Source: UBA9926 sp018645765
Lineage (GTDB): Bacteria; Pseudomonadota; Gammaproteobacteria; Pseudomonadales; Azotimanducaceae
Assembly (NCBI GenBank): GCA_949372755.1
Contig: CASIBO010000005.1
Location: 124,001-188,000, forward strand
Direction of reading: 5' to 3'
DNA: 64,000 bases
In this document: one piece after another, positions 1 through 8,661 of the stretch
Numbering within the stretch: position 1 is the first letter of the stretch
Layout of the letters: the number at the start of each line of letters is the position of its first letter
Notes under the pieces: generated by a model
The model's input: only the letters and a program-made list of their open reading frames with translations
What the model was told of the DNA's origin: nothing
Database searches by the model: none
Made by a program: the position numbers and the translations under genes

Positions 1-1726
1 TCGAAAGATCATCGATCGCGGCGGAGAGCGCTTTGAATTGCGCACTATCAAATCGAGTATCAACCGGAGTATCCCAATCTCGACCTAAGTAGGGCGTCCA
101 GTCAACATACAAACTCGCATTCGGCTCTTTGAGGTAATCCCAAGCGACCGCATTGCCTTCATCTAAAGCGTCTCGGTAAGCAATAATTCGGCGCTCGTAT
201 TCCGCTAATTCAATGGCGCCCTCGTGAATCAGCTTTTGTGAAAATTGCGCGAGCGTCGTCGGATGCGCGCGGATTGTTTCGTACATTTTTGGCTGAGTGA
301 TTGCCGGCTCATCGCCTTCGTTATGCCCTCGACGTCGATAGCAAACGATATCAATAACGACATCCTTCTTAAACCGCATTCGATAGTCGAGCGCCATTTG
401 AGACACAAACAAAACGGCAACTGGGTCATCACCGTTTACATGGAAGATTGGGGCTTGCACCATTTTTGCGACTTCGGTGCAATAACGCGCCGACCGAGCG
501 TCCTCACGCTTACTGATGGTGTAGCCGATCTGATTATTAATAATAATGTGCAGCGTCCCACCCGTATAAAAGCCTCGGGTTTGAGACATTTGAAAGGTCT
601 CCATGACAACGCCCTGACCTGCAAAGGCTGCATCACCATGAACGTTGATGGCAAGCACCTTGTCACCGACCGGGTCCCCGCGCCGATCCATTCTCGCGCG
701 AACGGACCCTGCGATAACGGGTGCCGCGATCTCAAGATGGCTCGGATTAAATCCAAGGGCCAAGTGCATTTCACCACCGGGCGTCATCAGGTTAGAGGAG
801 AACCCTTGATGATATTTAACATCGCCTGACCCTTCTGAGGGCTGATAGCGTCCTTCGAACTCATCAAACAGAGCTGCTGGATCTTTTCCAAGCAGATTAA
901 CCAAAACGTTTAACCGTCCTCTGTGCGCCATACCGATCACAGTTTCAACGACACCCGATGACCCTGCTCGATGGATCAGTTCTGCCAAACAGCAGATAAA
1001 CGTTTCGGCGCCTTCAAGCCCAAACCGTTTGGTACCAGGATATTTTTTGCCCAGATAGAGCTCGAGCCCTTCGGCGGCAAGGATTCGATCGAGCAGCCGT
1101 CGCTTGGTGCCATGACCATAGTACGGCTTGGTCCGCGTGCTCTCCATGCGTTCCTGCACCCAGGACAATTCCTCTTGGTCGGAGATATGCATGTATTCGG
1201 CGCCAATGGATCCGCAGTAGGTTTCTTCCAGCGCTGCCACGATTTCGGACAGAGGCGCTTCAGACTCCCCCATAGCCAGCGAACCCACTTGGAAGCGCGT
1301 ATCTCGATCCGCATCCGACAAACCATGATATTCAAGTGTGAGGGACGGCACATCTTCTTTTGTTTCAAGGCCAAGCGGATCAAGATCAGCCCGCAAATGC
1401 CCTCGGCGACGGTACCCGTTGATCAACTCGCCGACGGCAAACTGCTTGCGCTCATGATTGGCTGAAATCGAAGACGCAGAAGCCGGTACCACCCGTGCTT
1501 GGTTTTTGGCTAAAAGGAGGAAATGGTCTCGCACTGTGGCGTGAGAGAGATCCTGGCTTGCAGCGCTAGGATCTACCTTAGGGAGCTGATCGAAGAAGGT
1601 GCGCCAAGCCCCTGGACAGCCCTCTGGGTTATCAAGGTAATCCTCGAATAGCGCTTCTACATAGGCGGCATTACTGCCAGAGATGTGCCCGCTTTGCCAC
1701 ATCGATTCCATGGAGCCTTTGGACAT
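1..1726 (-). CDS. sucA: 2-oxoglutarate dehydrogenase E1 component, 5' part (runs off left edge)
   Basis: ThDP-dependent E1 subunit of the 2-oxoglutarate dehydrogenase complex, decarboxylating 2-oxoglutarate in the TCA cycle. About 575 N-terminal codons of a family usually near 940 residues are present, open to the window edge. The protein begins MSKGSMESMWQSGHISGSNA, followed by the E1 N-terminal pattern with YVEALFEDYL and a WRTFFDQLP segment; MAHRGRLNVL lies near residue 265 and the ThDP/Mg motif HGDAAFAGQG near residue 360. ATG chosen because it precedes this conserved N-terminus; only a weak AGAG lies upstream, and a second ATG follows five codons later. It lies 89 nt downstream of sdhB on the same strand, the classic sdh-suc order, so co-transcription is likely. 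Confidence 0.95.
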   Translation of the reverse strand, partial: MSKGSMESMWQSGHISGSNAAYVEALFEDYLDNPEGCPGAWRTFFDQLPKVDPSAASQDLSHATVRDHFLLLAKNQARVVPASASSISANHERKQFAVGELINGYRRRGHLRADLDPLGLETKEDVPSLTLEYHGLSDADRDTRFQVGSLAMGESEAPLSEIVAALEETYCGSIGAEYMHISDQEELSWVQERMESTRTKPYYGHGTKRRLLDRILAAEGLELYLGKKYPGTKRFGLEGAETFICCLAELIHRAGSSGVVETVIGMAHRGRLNVLVNLLGKDPAALFDEFEGRYQPSEGSGDVKYHQGFSSNLMTPGGEMHLALGFNPSHLEIAAPVIAGSVRARMDRRGDPVGDKVLAINVHGDAAFAGQGVVMETFQMSQTRGFYTGGTLHIIINNQIGYTISKREDARSARYCTEVAKMVQAPIFHVNGDDPVAVLFVSQMALDYRMRFKKDVVIDIVCYRRRGHNEGDEPAITQPKMYETIRAHPTTLAQFSQKLIHEGAIELAEYERRIIAYRDALDEGNAVAWDYLKEPNASLYVDWTPYLGRDWDTPVDTRFDSAQFKALSAAIDDLS

Positions 1727-1815
1727 ATTCGGCGACTCTGCTTTCAAAGCCGCCTATTGTAGCCAACCTCGCCGTCGATCGATATCTCTTCGCACAGAAA
1801 AATGACCAAATTTGA

Positions 1816-2520
1816 TTAAACTGCTCGTTCCATCAACATATTGCGAATATGACCGATGGCGCGGGTTGGGTTCAAGCCCTTGGGGCAAACACTCACGCAG
1901 TTCATGATGCCGCGACAGCGAAACACGCTGAAGGGGTCTTCAAGGTCACTCAGTCGCGCCTCGGTTGCTGTGTCACGACTATCGGCAATAAAGCGATAAG
2001 CCTGAAGCAAGCCTGCTGGGCCAATGAATTTATCAGGGTTCCACCAGAAACTCGGGCAAGACGTTGAGCAGCAAGCACATAAAATACACTCATACAGACC
2101 GTCCAGTTTCTCTCGATCTTCCGGGCTCTGAAGACGCTCCATCTTTGGCGGCAGCGTATCGTTTATTAGGTACGGTTGGACTTTTTTGTAATTATCATAG
2201 AATTGCGTCATATCGACGACCAAGTCTCGAATAACCGGCAGTCCGGGCAACGGACGCAGCTTCAACTTCCCACCGCGCGCAACTTCCGATACGGGCGTAA
2301 TACACGCCAGACCATTCTTGCCATTCATGTTGACCCCGTCAGAGCCACAAACCCCTTCCCGACAACTGCGCCGATAGGTCACTGACGCATCTTGTTCTTT
2401 AATCAGCGCCATAACATCCAGCACCATGAGGTCACGGCCTTCAGGGATCTCCACCGTATAATCTGACATGTAGGGCCGATCGTCGGTCTCTGGGTTATAT
2501 CGATATATACTGACTTGCAT
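1816..2520 (-). CDS. sdhB: Succinate dehydrogenase iron-sulfur subunit
   Basis: Iron-sulfur subunit of complex II, passing electrons from the SdhA flavin to quinone. The 234-residue protein has the [2Fe-2S] motif SCREGVCGSDG (Cys53, Cys58, the usual Asp, and Cys73 in GLAC), then CILCACCSTSCP and CRGIMNCVSVCPKG for the [4Fe-4S] and [3Fe-4S] clusters. A TTG start six codons further upstream is possible, but the ATG giving MQVSIYRYNPETD has AAGGA six bases before it and matches the family N-terminus. It is the last sdh gene before sucA and, unusually, is separated from sdhA by about 307 nt. Confidence 0.96.
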   Translation of the reverse strand: MQVSIYRYNPETDDRPYMSDYTVEIPEGRDLMVLDVMALIKEQDASVTYRRSCREGVCGSDGVNMNGKNGLACITPVSEVARGGKLKLRPLPGLPVIRDLVVDMTQFYDNYKKVQPYLINDTLPPKMERLQSPEDREKLDGLYECILCACCSTSCPSFWWNPDKFIGPAGLLQAYRFIADSRDTATEARLSDLEDPFSVFRCRGIMNCVSVCPKGLNPTRAIGHIRNMLMERAV

Positions 2521-2536
2521 AATCTGTCCTTCGTCC

Positions 2537-2574
2537 AAAGCGTTTTAATTTCAAAGCGTTTTAATTTCAAAGCG
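2537..2574. repeat. Tandem 16-bp repeat upstream of sdhB
   Basis: The unit aaagcgttttaatttc occurs twice in perfect tandem, followed by a third partial copy (aaagcg). It ends only about 17 bases before the sdhB start on the minus strand, immediately upstream of its ribosome binding site. It could be a protein or RNA binding site in the sdhA-sdhB spacer, or simply a replication-slippage duplication. Confidence 0.85.
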
Positions 2575-2672
2575 TGCCTTTTTCTGACCCGCTTGCTTAA
2601 CGTTTTCTCATGCGCTGAGCCATACTCCGCACTGCCTTCAAGTCGATTTACAGGCCCGCGCCCTGCCTCGTC

Positions 2673-2795
2673 TCATTTCAAAATAAACACCAGCTCTTTC
2701 AAATGGGTTCGGGTCGCTTTCAAAGCCACCCTAGCCGATTCATCACGCTGCACAGTCCCTTCCAAGGCGCGTCCTATCCGACGCAGCTTTGACAT
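2673..2795 (-). CDS. Possible 40-residue small protein in the sdhA-sdhB spacer
   Basis: A complete ATG-to-TGA frame of 40 codons lies in the spacer, beginning MSKLRRIGRALEGTVQRDES and ending in a Leu/Val/Ile-rich LKELVFILK tail. It would form a basic amphipathic helix. The upstream sequence has no convincing Shine-Dalgarno motif, and I recognise no family. It is recorded because the spacer is long for an sdh operon; it may be chance. Confidence 0.25.
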   Translation of the reverse strand: MSKLRRIGRALEGTVQRDESARVALKATRTHLKELVFILK

Positions 2796-2827
2796 GGCGG
2801 GTTACGCCACCGCACCGTTTACGCTTT

Positions 2828-4603
2828 CTAGTACTTTCGTATCATCGGCTCCATCGTGTCCATGATTTTTGGACTAAAATTCACGGCACGCTGACTCAAC
2901 TGCTTTGTTTCTGGCGAATAAATCGAGTGCGCCAACCAATTCTCATCATCGCGCTCTTGGAAATCATCCCGAGCATGGGCGCCCCGACTCTCGCGACGGC
3001 CCTCGGCGCTATACGCGGTTGCTTCGGCGATCTCTAAAAGGTTATCCAGCTCTAGCGCTTCCAACCGCGCCGTATTGAACGCCATTGATTTATCCCCGAG
3101 GTAAGCTTCCCCAATCCGAGCTCTCAGTTCCTCAAGCTTCTTAATGCCTTCTTGCATCGGCGCCTCCTTGCGGAACACCCCAAAATTCAGTTGCATACAT
3201 TCTTGAAGCTCGCGCTTCAGCTGAGCGGGTGCCTCACCCGTAGAAGTTGACGCATTCCATCGCCCTAACCGCCCCATCGCTTGCTCGACATCCGAGTCGC
3301 TCGAGGCTTGTAATTCAATGCCTGACGTCAACGCTTGATTAATATAAAGACCAGCGGACCGACCAAAAACGACCAGATCCAACAAGGAATTTCCGCCCAA
3401 ACGGTTGGCGCCGTGAACCGAAACGCATGCTGCTTCACCAACGGCATAAAGCCCATCAACGATTTTGTCTTGCCCATTGGCATCAATCGTAATTGCCTGA
3501 CCATGAATGTTGGTGGGCAAGCCGCCCATCATATAGTGACAGGTCGGAACAACTGGAATGGGCTCCTTGACCGGATCAACATGTGCAAAGGTCTTGGATA
3601 ATTCCACAATCCCAGGGAGTCTTGAATGCAGGATATCTTCACCAAGGTGGTCCAATTTTAGAAGCACATGATCGCCGTTCGGACCGGCACCACGCCCTTC
3701 CAAAATCTCGAGCACCATACTCCGTGCCACCACATCCCGACCCGCAAGATCCTTGGCGTTCGGCGCATAGCGCTCCATGAATCGCTCGCCATCTTTATTG
3801 ACCAGATAGCCACCCTCACCGCGGCAACCCTCGGTGACCAATGTTCCAGCCCCCGCAATCCCGGTGGGATGAAACTGCCACATCTCCATGTCTTGCTGCA
3901 CGAATCCGGCCCTGAGCGCCATGCCAGTGCCATCGCCTGTGTTCATCAAGGCATTGGTGGTCGAGGCGTAGATCCGGCCCGCGCCCCCTGTGGCCAAAAC
4001 GGTTGCTTTCGACTTAATGTAAGAGACCTCTCCCGTCTCCATACAAATCGCAATCACACCTGTGACGGCTCCGGCTGCATTTTTCACCAAGTCGACCGCG
4101 AACCATTCGCTGAAAATAGTGGATCCGGCCGCGATATTACCTTGATACAAGGTGTGCAGCAGCGCATGACCAGTTCTATCCGCCGCGGCGCAGGTTCTTG
4201 CGGCTTGCCCGCCCTTACCAAAATCTTTGCTTTGGCCCCCAAACGGACGCTGATAGATCCGGCCATTTTCCTTTCTTGAAAACGGTAGTCCCATGTGTTC
4301 GAGTTCAAAAACCGCCTCAGGCCCCACACTGCACATATATTCGATCGCATCTTGGTCACCGATATAATCAGAGCCCTTGACGGTATCGTACATGTGCCAG
4401 CGCCAATCATCATCTGGGTCCTCACTCGCAATCGCACAGGTAATACCGCCTTGCGCCGAGACGGTGTGAGACCGCGTTGGGAATACCTTGGACACCACCG
4501 CCGTCTTATGACCGGACTGCGCCAGCTGCAGCGCCGTGCGCAAACCCGATCCGCCGCCGCCCACGATGATGGCGTCGAATTCCAATGTTGGTAGATTAGA
4601 CAT
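2828..4603 (-). CDS. sdhA: Succinate dehydrogenase flavoprotein subunit
   Basis: Catalytic FAD subunit of complex II, oxidising succinate to fumarate. The 591 residues match family length. Visible: dinucleotide-binding VGGGGSGLRTAL near residue 15, the FAD-attachment His in TRSHTVSAQGG, FHPTG, the catalytic Arg region ERYAPNAKDLAGRDVV, and HGANRLGGNSLLDL near the flavin. The C-terminus keeps the RRESRGAHARDDF segment. It starts 2 nt after the sdhD stop and has only a weak ribosome site, so translation is probably coupled to sdhD. The downstream spacer to sdhB is abnormally long. Confidence 0.98.
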   Translation of the reverse strand: MSNLPTLEFDAIIVGGGGSGLRTALQLAQSGHKTAVVSKVFPTRSHTVSAQGGITCAIASEDPDDDWRWHMYDTVKGSDYIGDQDAIEYMCSVGPEAVFELEHMGLPFSRKENGRIYQRPFGGQSKDFGKGGQAARTCAAADRTGHALLHTLYQGNIAAGSTIFSEWFAVDLVKNAAGAVTGVIAICMETGEVSYIKSKATVLATGGAGRIYASTTNALMNTGDGTGMALRAGFVQQDMEMWQFHPTGIAGAGTLVTEGCRGEGGYLVNKDGERFMERYAPNAKDLAGRDVVARSMVLEILEGRGAGPNGDHVLLKLDHLGEDILHSRLPGIVELSKTFAHVDPVKEPIPVVPTCHYMMGGLPTNIHGQAITIDANGQDKIVDGLYAVGEAACVSVHGANRLGGNSLLDLVVFGRSAGLYINQALTSGIELQASSDSDVEQAMGRLGRWNASTSTGEAPAQLKRELQECMQLNFGVFRKEAPMQEGIKKLEELRARIGEAYLGDKSMAFNTARLEALELDNLLEIAEATAYSAEGRRESRGAHARDDFQERDDENWLAHSIYSPETKQLSQRAVNFSPKIMDTMEPMIRKY

Positions 4604-4605
4604 TA

Positions 4606-4974
4606 TTAATTACCCCACAAAATTTTGATGCCCCAGAGCAAATAGGCCAGAATCGCAAGCAGGCAGACCGACTGATAAATCGAACGAAGTCGATCCCCTT
4701 TCGGCCCCATCGTGCGCGCTCTCAAGTAATCCGTGCCCACTGTCCACATTCCGATCCAAGCGTGCGCGCAGGTCGCAATCAAGGTCACGAGTGTCGCCAG
4801 CTGCATCCAAGTCCCACTAAAAAGAGCGGCCCATACCTCGAACGACATCTCGTCCGAGATGAGCATAAATCCCAGCAAATACAACGTATAGACCCCCATC
4901 ACGACCGATGAGCCACGCTGAATATACCAATCGCTGACCCCATTTTTAGATAGGCCTGTTACTTGTGTCACCAT
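4606..4974 (-). CDS. sdhD: Succinate dehydrogenase hydrophobic membrane anchor
   Basis: Small membrane anchor that with SdhC binds heme b and ubiquinone in the inner membrane. It is 122 residues with three predicted transmembrane helices (around GVYTLYLLGFMLI, LATLVTLIATCAHAWIGMW, and SVCLLAILAYLLWGI). The heme-ligand His sits in CAHAWIGMW, followed by the conserved TDYLR segment. The ATG giving MVTQVTGLSKNG was chosen over an upstream frame extension because AGGAG lies eight bases before it. It sits 55 nt after sdhC and 2 nt before sdhA. Confidence 0.93.
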   Translation of the reverse strand: MVTQVTGLSKNGVSDWYIQRGSSVVMGVYTLYLLGFMLISDEMSFEVWAALFSGTWMQLATLVTLIATCAHAWIGMWTVGTDYLRARTMGPKGDRLRSIYQSVCLLAILAYLLWGIKILWGN

Positions 4975-5029
4975 TTTACTTCTCCTGGTCTTTGCTACGC
5001 GCTGGGACGACAACTAGATGATAAGATGC

Positions 5030-5416
5030 TTAGATAATCCAAACCGTCACCAAAGCAATTAAAATCGCGGACACGACCAGGGTAATATAGGCCGCTCGCG
5101 TTCCGGCAACGAGACTCTCTGAGTCACTGCCGTCCATTATTAAATGCTTCACACCAGCCACAAAGTGATAGGCCAAAGCGGCCAGCACAACCCAGGCAAT
5201 GCCCTTGCCAATCGGGGTCGCCAAACTGGCTTTGAGCCCCTCGAATTCAGCGGGTGAGGACAATGACACTTCAAGCCCATAAAGTAAAAGACCAAGCCCA
5301 GCAAAAAGCACAACCCCGGCGATCCGGTGGGAAATCGACGCGAGGGCTATAATCGGCCAGCGGAACTGGAGCAGATCACCGATACCGACATTGATGGGTC
5401 TTTTATCTTGCTTCAT
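5030..5416 (-). CDS. sdhC: Succinate dehydrogenase cytochrome b556 subunit
   Basis: Membrane subunit of complex II. It is 128 residues with three hydrophobic helices. The pattern SISHRIAG at the quinone site and YHFVAGVKHLIMD with the axial heme His are typical of SdhC. Translation from MKQDKRPINVGI is preferred because that is the family N-terminus and GGGAG lies upstream, although the frame remains open for 25 more codons. It is the first gene of sdhCDAB and is transcribed divergently from gltA. Confidence 0.94.
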   Translation of the reverse strand: MKQDKRPINVGIGDLLQFRWPIIALASISHRIAGVVLFAGLGLLLYGLEVSLSSPAEFEGLKASLATPIGKGIAWVVLAALAYHFVAGVKHLIMDGSDSESLVAGTRAAYITLVVSAILIALVTVWII

Positions 5417-5771
5417 GGCTTTGTCTCTCCCAATCTGATTGAACGCGATGGCGTCGGCGAATCCTTTCCTGCGACGTTCTAATTCTGCCAAGGTTGGATC
5501 CGATCAAGAAGTATTATTGACCGGATTGATGGCGAGATAGAGGTATAACAGTCGTCCCGAAGGTTTGATCCCAAGCGATCGTCCACTTGCGGAATCGCGG
5601 CAATCATAGTGCTTGCCCAGCAAAAAGACAAACCCAGTTGAGACAACCGATCAGGGCGGAAGGCTTTACATCTAACAGCCATTTTGATTACATGTAGCCC
5701 CCGTTTCGCCTGCGGCTGGAACCTTTAGATTCCGCAGCCCAAGGCGCAGATTAAGCTGGAATGACTAAGCT
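5417..5771. promoter_or_regulatory. Divergent control region between sdhC and gltA
   Basis: A 355-nt non-coding stretch separates the two divergent starts and should hold promoters for both the sdh-suc and gltA transcription units. A short inverted repeat (CTGCGG...CCGCAG, about 5710-5737) stands just upstream of gltA. I could not assign convincing -35/-10 pairs or a named operator. Confidence 0.5.
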
Positions 5772-7052
5772 ATGAAACACACCGTTCAAATAACGATTGA
5801 TGGCAAGACGACCGACCTCCCCGTTCTGGAAGCCACACAGGGACTGGATGTCGTTGACGTCCGAAGTCTTATCGGTCAGGGCGTTTATACGTATGACCCC
5901 GGGTTTTTATCAACCGCAGCTTGCGACTCTGCGATCACGTATATCGATGGGGACGCGGGGGTCTTAACCTATTGCGGTTATCCGATCGAGCAACTTGCAG
6001 ACCACTCAGAGCATCTCGAGGTCTGTTATTTGCTGCTTCACAGCGAACTACCGACGGCGGCACAATTACAACAATTCAAGGCCGACATTGCAGATCGCAT
6101 GCCCGTTGACAGCCAATTTGCGCAAATTTTCAACGGCTTTACGCAAACCTCGCACCCCATGTCCATGTTGTGTGCAGCGGTTGCGGGTCTTGCGTCGCTA
6201 TTCCATGAAGGACTAGACATTTACAACGCGGATCACCGTAACGAATCGGCTATGCAGTTGATTGCAAAAATTCCGACGCTTGCAGCCATGAGCTATCGAA
6301 AATCAATCGGTGCAACTTTCGTCGACCCAGATCCTGCCTTAGGTTATGCCGAAAACTTTCTTAATATGTGTTTTGGCGAAACCGGTCGCGCCAGCCAAGT
6401 GAGCCCAACGCTTGCGCAAGCGCTGGATAAAATATTCATCCTGCATGCGGATCACGAACAAAATGCTTCCACGTCAACCGTGCGCCTAGCAGGTTCGACC
6501 GAGGCCAACCCTTACGCTGCCATTGCCGCCGGGATCGCCGCCCTTTGGGGCCCATCTCACGGCGGCGCGAACGAGGCTGTTCTCGACATGCTGAACGAGA
6601 TTGGGGATCTAAGCCGCGTCGGAGAATATGTCAACAAAGCCAAAGACAAAGAAGACCCTTTTAAATTGATGGGCTTCGGGCACCGGGTTTACAAAAACTT
6701 TGATCCCCGAGCAACAGTCATGCAAGCCAGCTGCCAGGCTGTTTTGGCGGAACAAGGCGTCGAAGAAGAACCCTTGTTAAAAGTTGCTAGCGCCTTAGAA
6801 AAAATTGCGCGGGAGGAAGCCTACTTTATTGATCGCAAGCTCTACCCAAATATCGATTTCTATTCGGGCATCACACTCAAGGCGATGGGTATTCCAACCC
6901 CAATGTACACGGCGTTGTTCGCGCTTGGAAGAATGCCCGGCTGGATCGCACATTGGTCTGAGATGCTCAGCTCGCCCTTTAAAATTGGTCGGCCCAGACA
7001 GCTGTATCTCGGCCCCGTCAAGCGGGACTATGTCCCCATGGACCAGCGCTAG
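5772..7052 (+). CDS. gltA: Citrate synthase (type II, hexameric family)
   Basis: Condenses acetyl-CoA and oxaloacetate into citrate. The 426 residues fit the NADH-sensitive type II enzymes of gammaproteobacteria. Catalytic residues are visible in GPSHGGANEAVL (His), GFGHRVYKNFDPRA (His) and the Asp region KLYPNIDFYSG. The start MKHTVQITIDGK matches homologues, with the N-terminal beta domain and the TYDPGF entry to the core. It is divergent from sdhC and followed after 54 nt by a cyclophilin gene on the same strand. Confidence 0.97.
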   Translation: MKHTVQITIDGKTTDLPVLEATQGLDVVDVRSLIGQGVYTYDPGFLSTAACDSAITYIDGDAGVLTYCGYPIEQLADHSEHLEVCYLLLHSELPTAAQLQQFKADIADRMPVDSQFAQIFNGFTQTSHPMSMLCAAVAGLASLFHEGLDIYNADHRNESAMQLIAKIPTLAAMSYRKSIGATFVDPDPALGYAENFLNMCFGETGRASQVSPTLAQALDKIFILHADHEQNASTSTVRLAGSTEANPYAAIAAGIAALWGPSHGGANEAVLDMLNEIGDLSRVGEYVNKAKDKEDPFKLMGFGHRVYKNFDPRATVMQASCQAVLAEQGVEEEPLLKVASALEKIAREEAYFIDRKLYPNIDFYSGITLKAMGIPTPMYTALFALGRMPGWIAHWSEMLSSPFKIGRPRQLYLGPVKRDYVPMDQR

Positions 7053-7106
7053 CCTTTAATTAACCACCTATACGCCTATACCCAAAATGCTGAATAAGGA
7101 AAAACT

Positions 7107-7625
7107 GTGAGTCTAACTGCCGTTATCGAAACCAACAAAGGCACCATCAATATTGAGTTGTTTGCTGATCAAACGCCGATCACGTGCGCTAATTTCGTAA
7201 ACCTCATTCAAAAAGGTTACTACGATGGGCTCAGCTTTCACCGGGTCATTAGCGACTTCATGATCCAAGGCGGTTGTCCTCTCGGCACCGGCACGGGTGG
7301 CCCTGGCTATCGTTTCGCGGATGAGTTTTCAGATGATTTAAAACATGATCGCGCTGGAATCTTATCAATGGCCAACGCGGGTCCTGGCACTAACGGCAGT
7401 CAGATTTTTATCACCCACGGACCTACGCCACATTTAAATGGCGCTCACACCGTTTTTGGCGCCGTTAAAAGTGACAGCGATCAAGCCGTCGTGAATGATA
7501 TTCGGATGGGCGACACCATGGTTAAGGTCCATATTGAAGGGGATACCGAGGCCCTTCTTACCGACCAACAAGCGAACTTGGATCAATGGAACGCAGCCCT
7601 ATCGGACGCTTTTCCAGACCTATAA
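7107..7625 (+). CDS. ppiB: Cytoplasmic peptidyl-prolyl cis-trans isomerase (cyclophilin)
   Basis: Cyclophilin-fold foldase. It is 172 residues with the PpiB pattern: TPITCANFVNL, FHRVISDFMIQGGCP with the catalytic Arg, GPGYRFADEF, MANAGPGTNGSQIFI and HTVFGAV. There is no signal peptide, so it acts in the cytoplasm. The start is GTG, supported by AAGGA six to eight bases upstream. The C-terminus carries about 15 extra residues (TDQQANLDQWNAALSDAF) beyond a standard PpiB. It is in line with gltA and the downstream dehydrogenase. Confidence 0.93.
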   Translation: MSLTAVIETNKGTINIELFADQTPITCANFVNLIQKGYYDGLSFHRVISDFMIQGGCPLGTGTGGPGYRFADEFSDDLKHDRAGILSMANAGPGTNGSQIFITHGPTPHLNGAHTVFGAVKSDSDQAVVNDIRMGDTMVKVHIEGDTEALLTDQQANLDQWNAALSDAFPDL

Positions 7626-7668
7626 TGCTAATTGGGACTGCACGCATCCCGGCCAGTCGGAAACTTTT

Positions 7669-8661
7669 ATGAACGGCGTCATGCTTGATGCTGACAGTCT
7701 CGGCCCAGGAATCGACCTTGGCCCCATCTCGACGCAACTCACCGGCTGGTCTATCTACCCCGCGACACAAAAAGAAGACGTTATAGACCGCGTTGAACAC
7801 GCTGATGTTGTACTCACTAATAAGGTGATGTTGTCGCGCGAGGTGCTTCGTCACGCCAAACAACTCAAGCACATTAGTGTCATGGCGACCGGAACCAACA
7901 ATATTGACCTTGCTGCTGCAAGCGAACAAGGCATCAGCGTGTCCAATGCGGTTGGCTACGCGACGCCGTCGGTCTCCCAACACGTCCTGACGCTGATGCT
8001 GAATCTCGTGACGAACATGCCGCGCTATTTACAGGACACCCAAACCGGGCAATGGCAAAAGAGTCCGGTCTTCTGCCGGCTTGACCACCCGATTATAGAG
8101 TTGTCCGGTAAGACCCTCGGTATTATCGGTCTCGGCGAGTTAGGCCAAGCCGTTGGCAAGCTGGCGCAAGCATTTGGGATGACTGTGATCGCGGCGAGCG
8201 CCCAATCGGCCCCCTCACCCAATCCAACACCTTCGAACATCGCCCGATGCGACCTCCCAACACTCTTGCGGCGCGCCGATGTAATTTCACTGCATTGCCC
8301 ACTAACACCAGACACTGAGAATCTGATCAATGCCGCAAGTCTTGCTGCCATGAAACCCTCTGTTTTTTTAATTAATACGGCTCGGGGTGCTTTAGTAGAT
8401 AGTCAGGCGTTGCTGAAAGCGTTAGAGGCCGGTCACATCGCGGGCGCGGCGGTCGATGTCTTAGCAACCGAGCCGCCCACCCTTCAAGAATCACTCCTTC
8501 AGGCTCCTCACCCGAACTTGTTAATCACGCCGCACAATGCTTGGGGCGCCCTTGAATCACGCCAACGTTTAATCCACCAAATAGCGGACAATGTTCGAGG
8601 TTTTTGCGCGAGCACGCCGGTCCGCCAAGTTAACGCAGCAGTGCCTTTGCCGCACTCGTAA
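7669..8661 (+). CDS. D-2-hydroxyacid dehydrogenase, glycerate/hydroxypyruvate reductase type
   Basis: NAD(P)H-dependent reductase of the D-2-hydroxyacid family, most like HprA, which interconverts hydroxypyruvate or glyoxylate with D-glycerate or glycolate. The 330-residue protein has GIIGLGELGQAVG (Rossmann motif), catalytic Arg in INTARGALVD, Glu in ATEPP and His in TPHNAW. The frame is open upstream into ppiB; ATG at MNGVMLDADSLG was selected because the fold starts there, and a second ATG follows four codons later. The 3' end overlaps the convergent VWA gene by about 32 nt. Substrate is inferred only from family resemblance. Confidence 0.87.
   Translation: MNGVMLDADSLGPGIDLGPISTQLTGWSIYPATQKEDVIDRVEHADVVLTNKVMLSREVLRHAKQLKHISVMATGTNNIDLAAASEQGISVSNAVGYATPSVSQHVLTLMLNLVTNMPRYLQDTQTGQWQKSPVFCRLDHPIIELSGKTLGIIGLGELGQAVGKLAQAFGMTVIAASAQSAPSPNPTPSNIARCDLPTLLRRADVISLHCPLTPDTENLINAASLAAMKPSVFLINTARGALVDSQALLKALEAGHIAGAAVDVLATEPPTLQESLLQAPHPNLLITPHNAWGALESRQRLIHQIADNVRGFCASTPVRQVNAAVPLPHS

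Noticed and set aside
245..829. Long plus-strand frame opposite sucA
   Set aside because: It is antisense to the clearly conserved 2-oxoglutarate dehydrogenase E1 frame and has no recognisable protein features.
3668..4279. 203-codon plus-strand frame over sdhA
   Set aside because: Antisense shadow of the conserved SdhA coding sequence.
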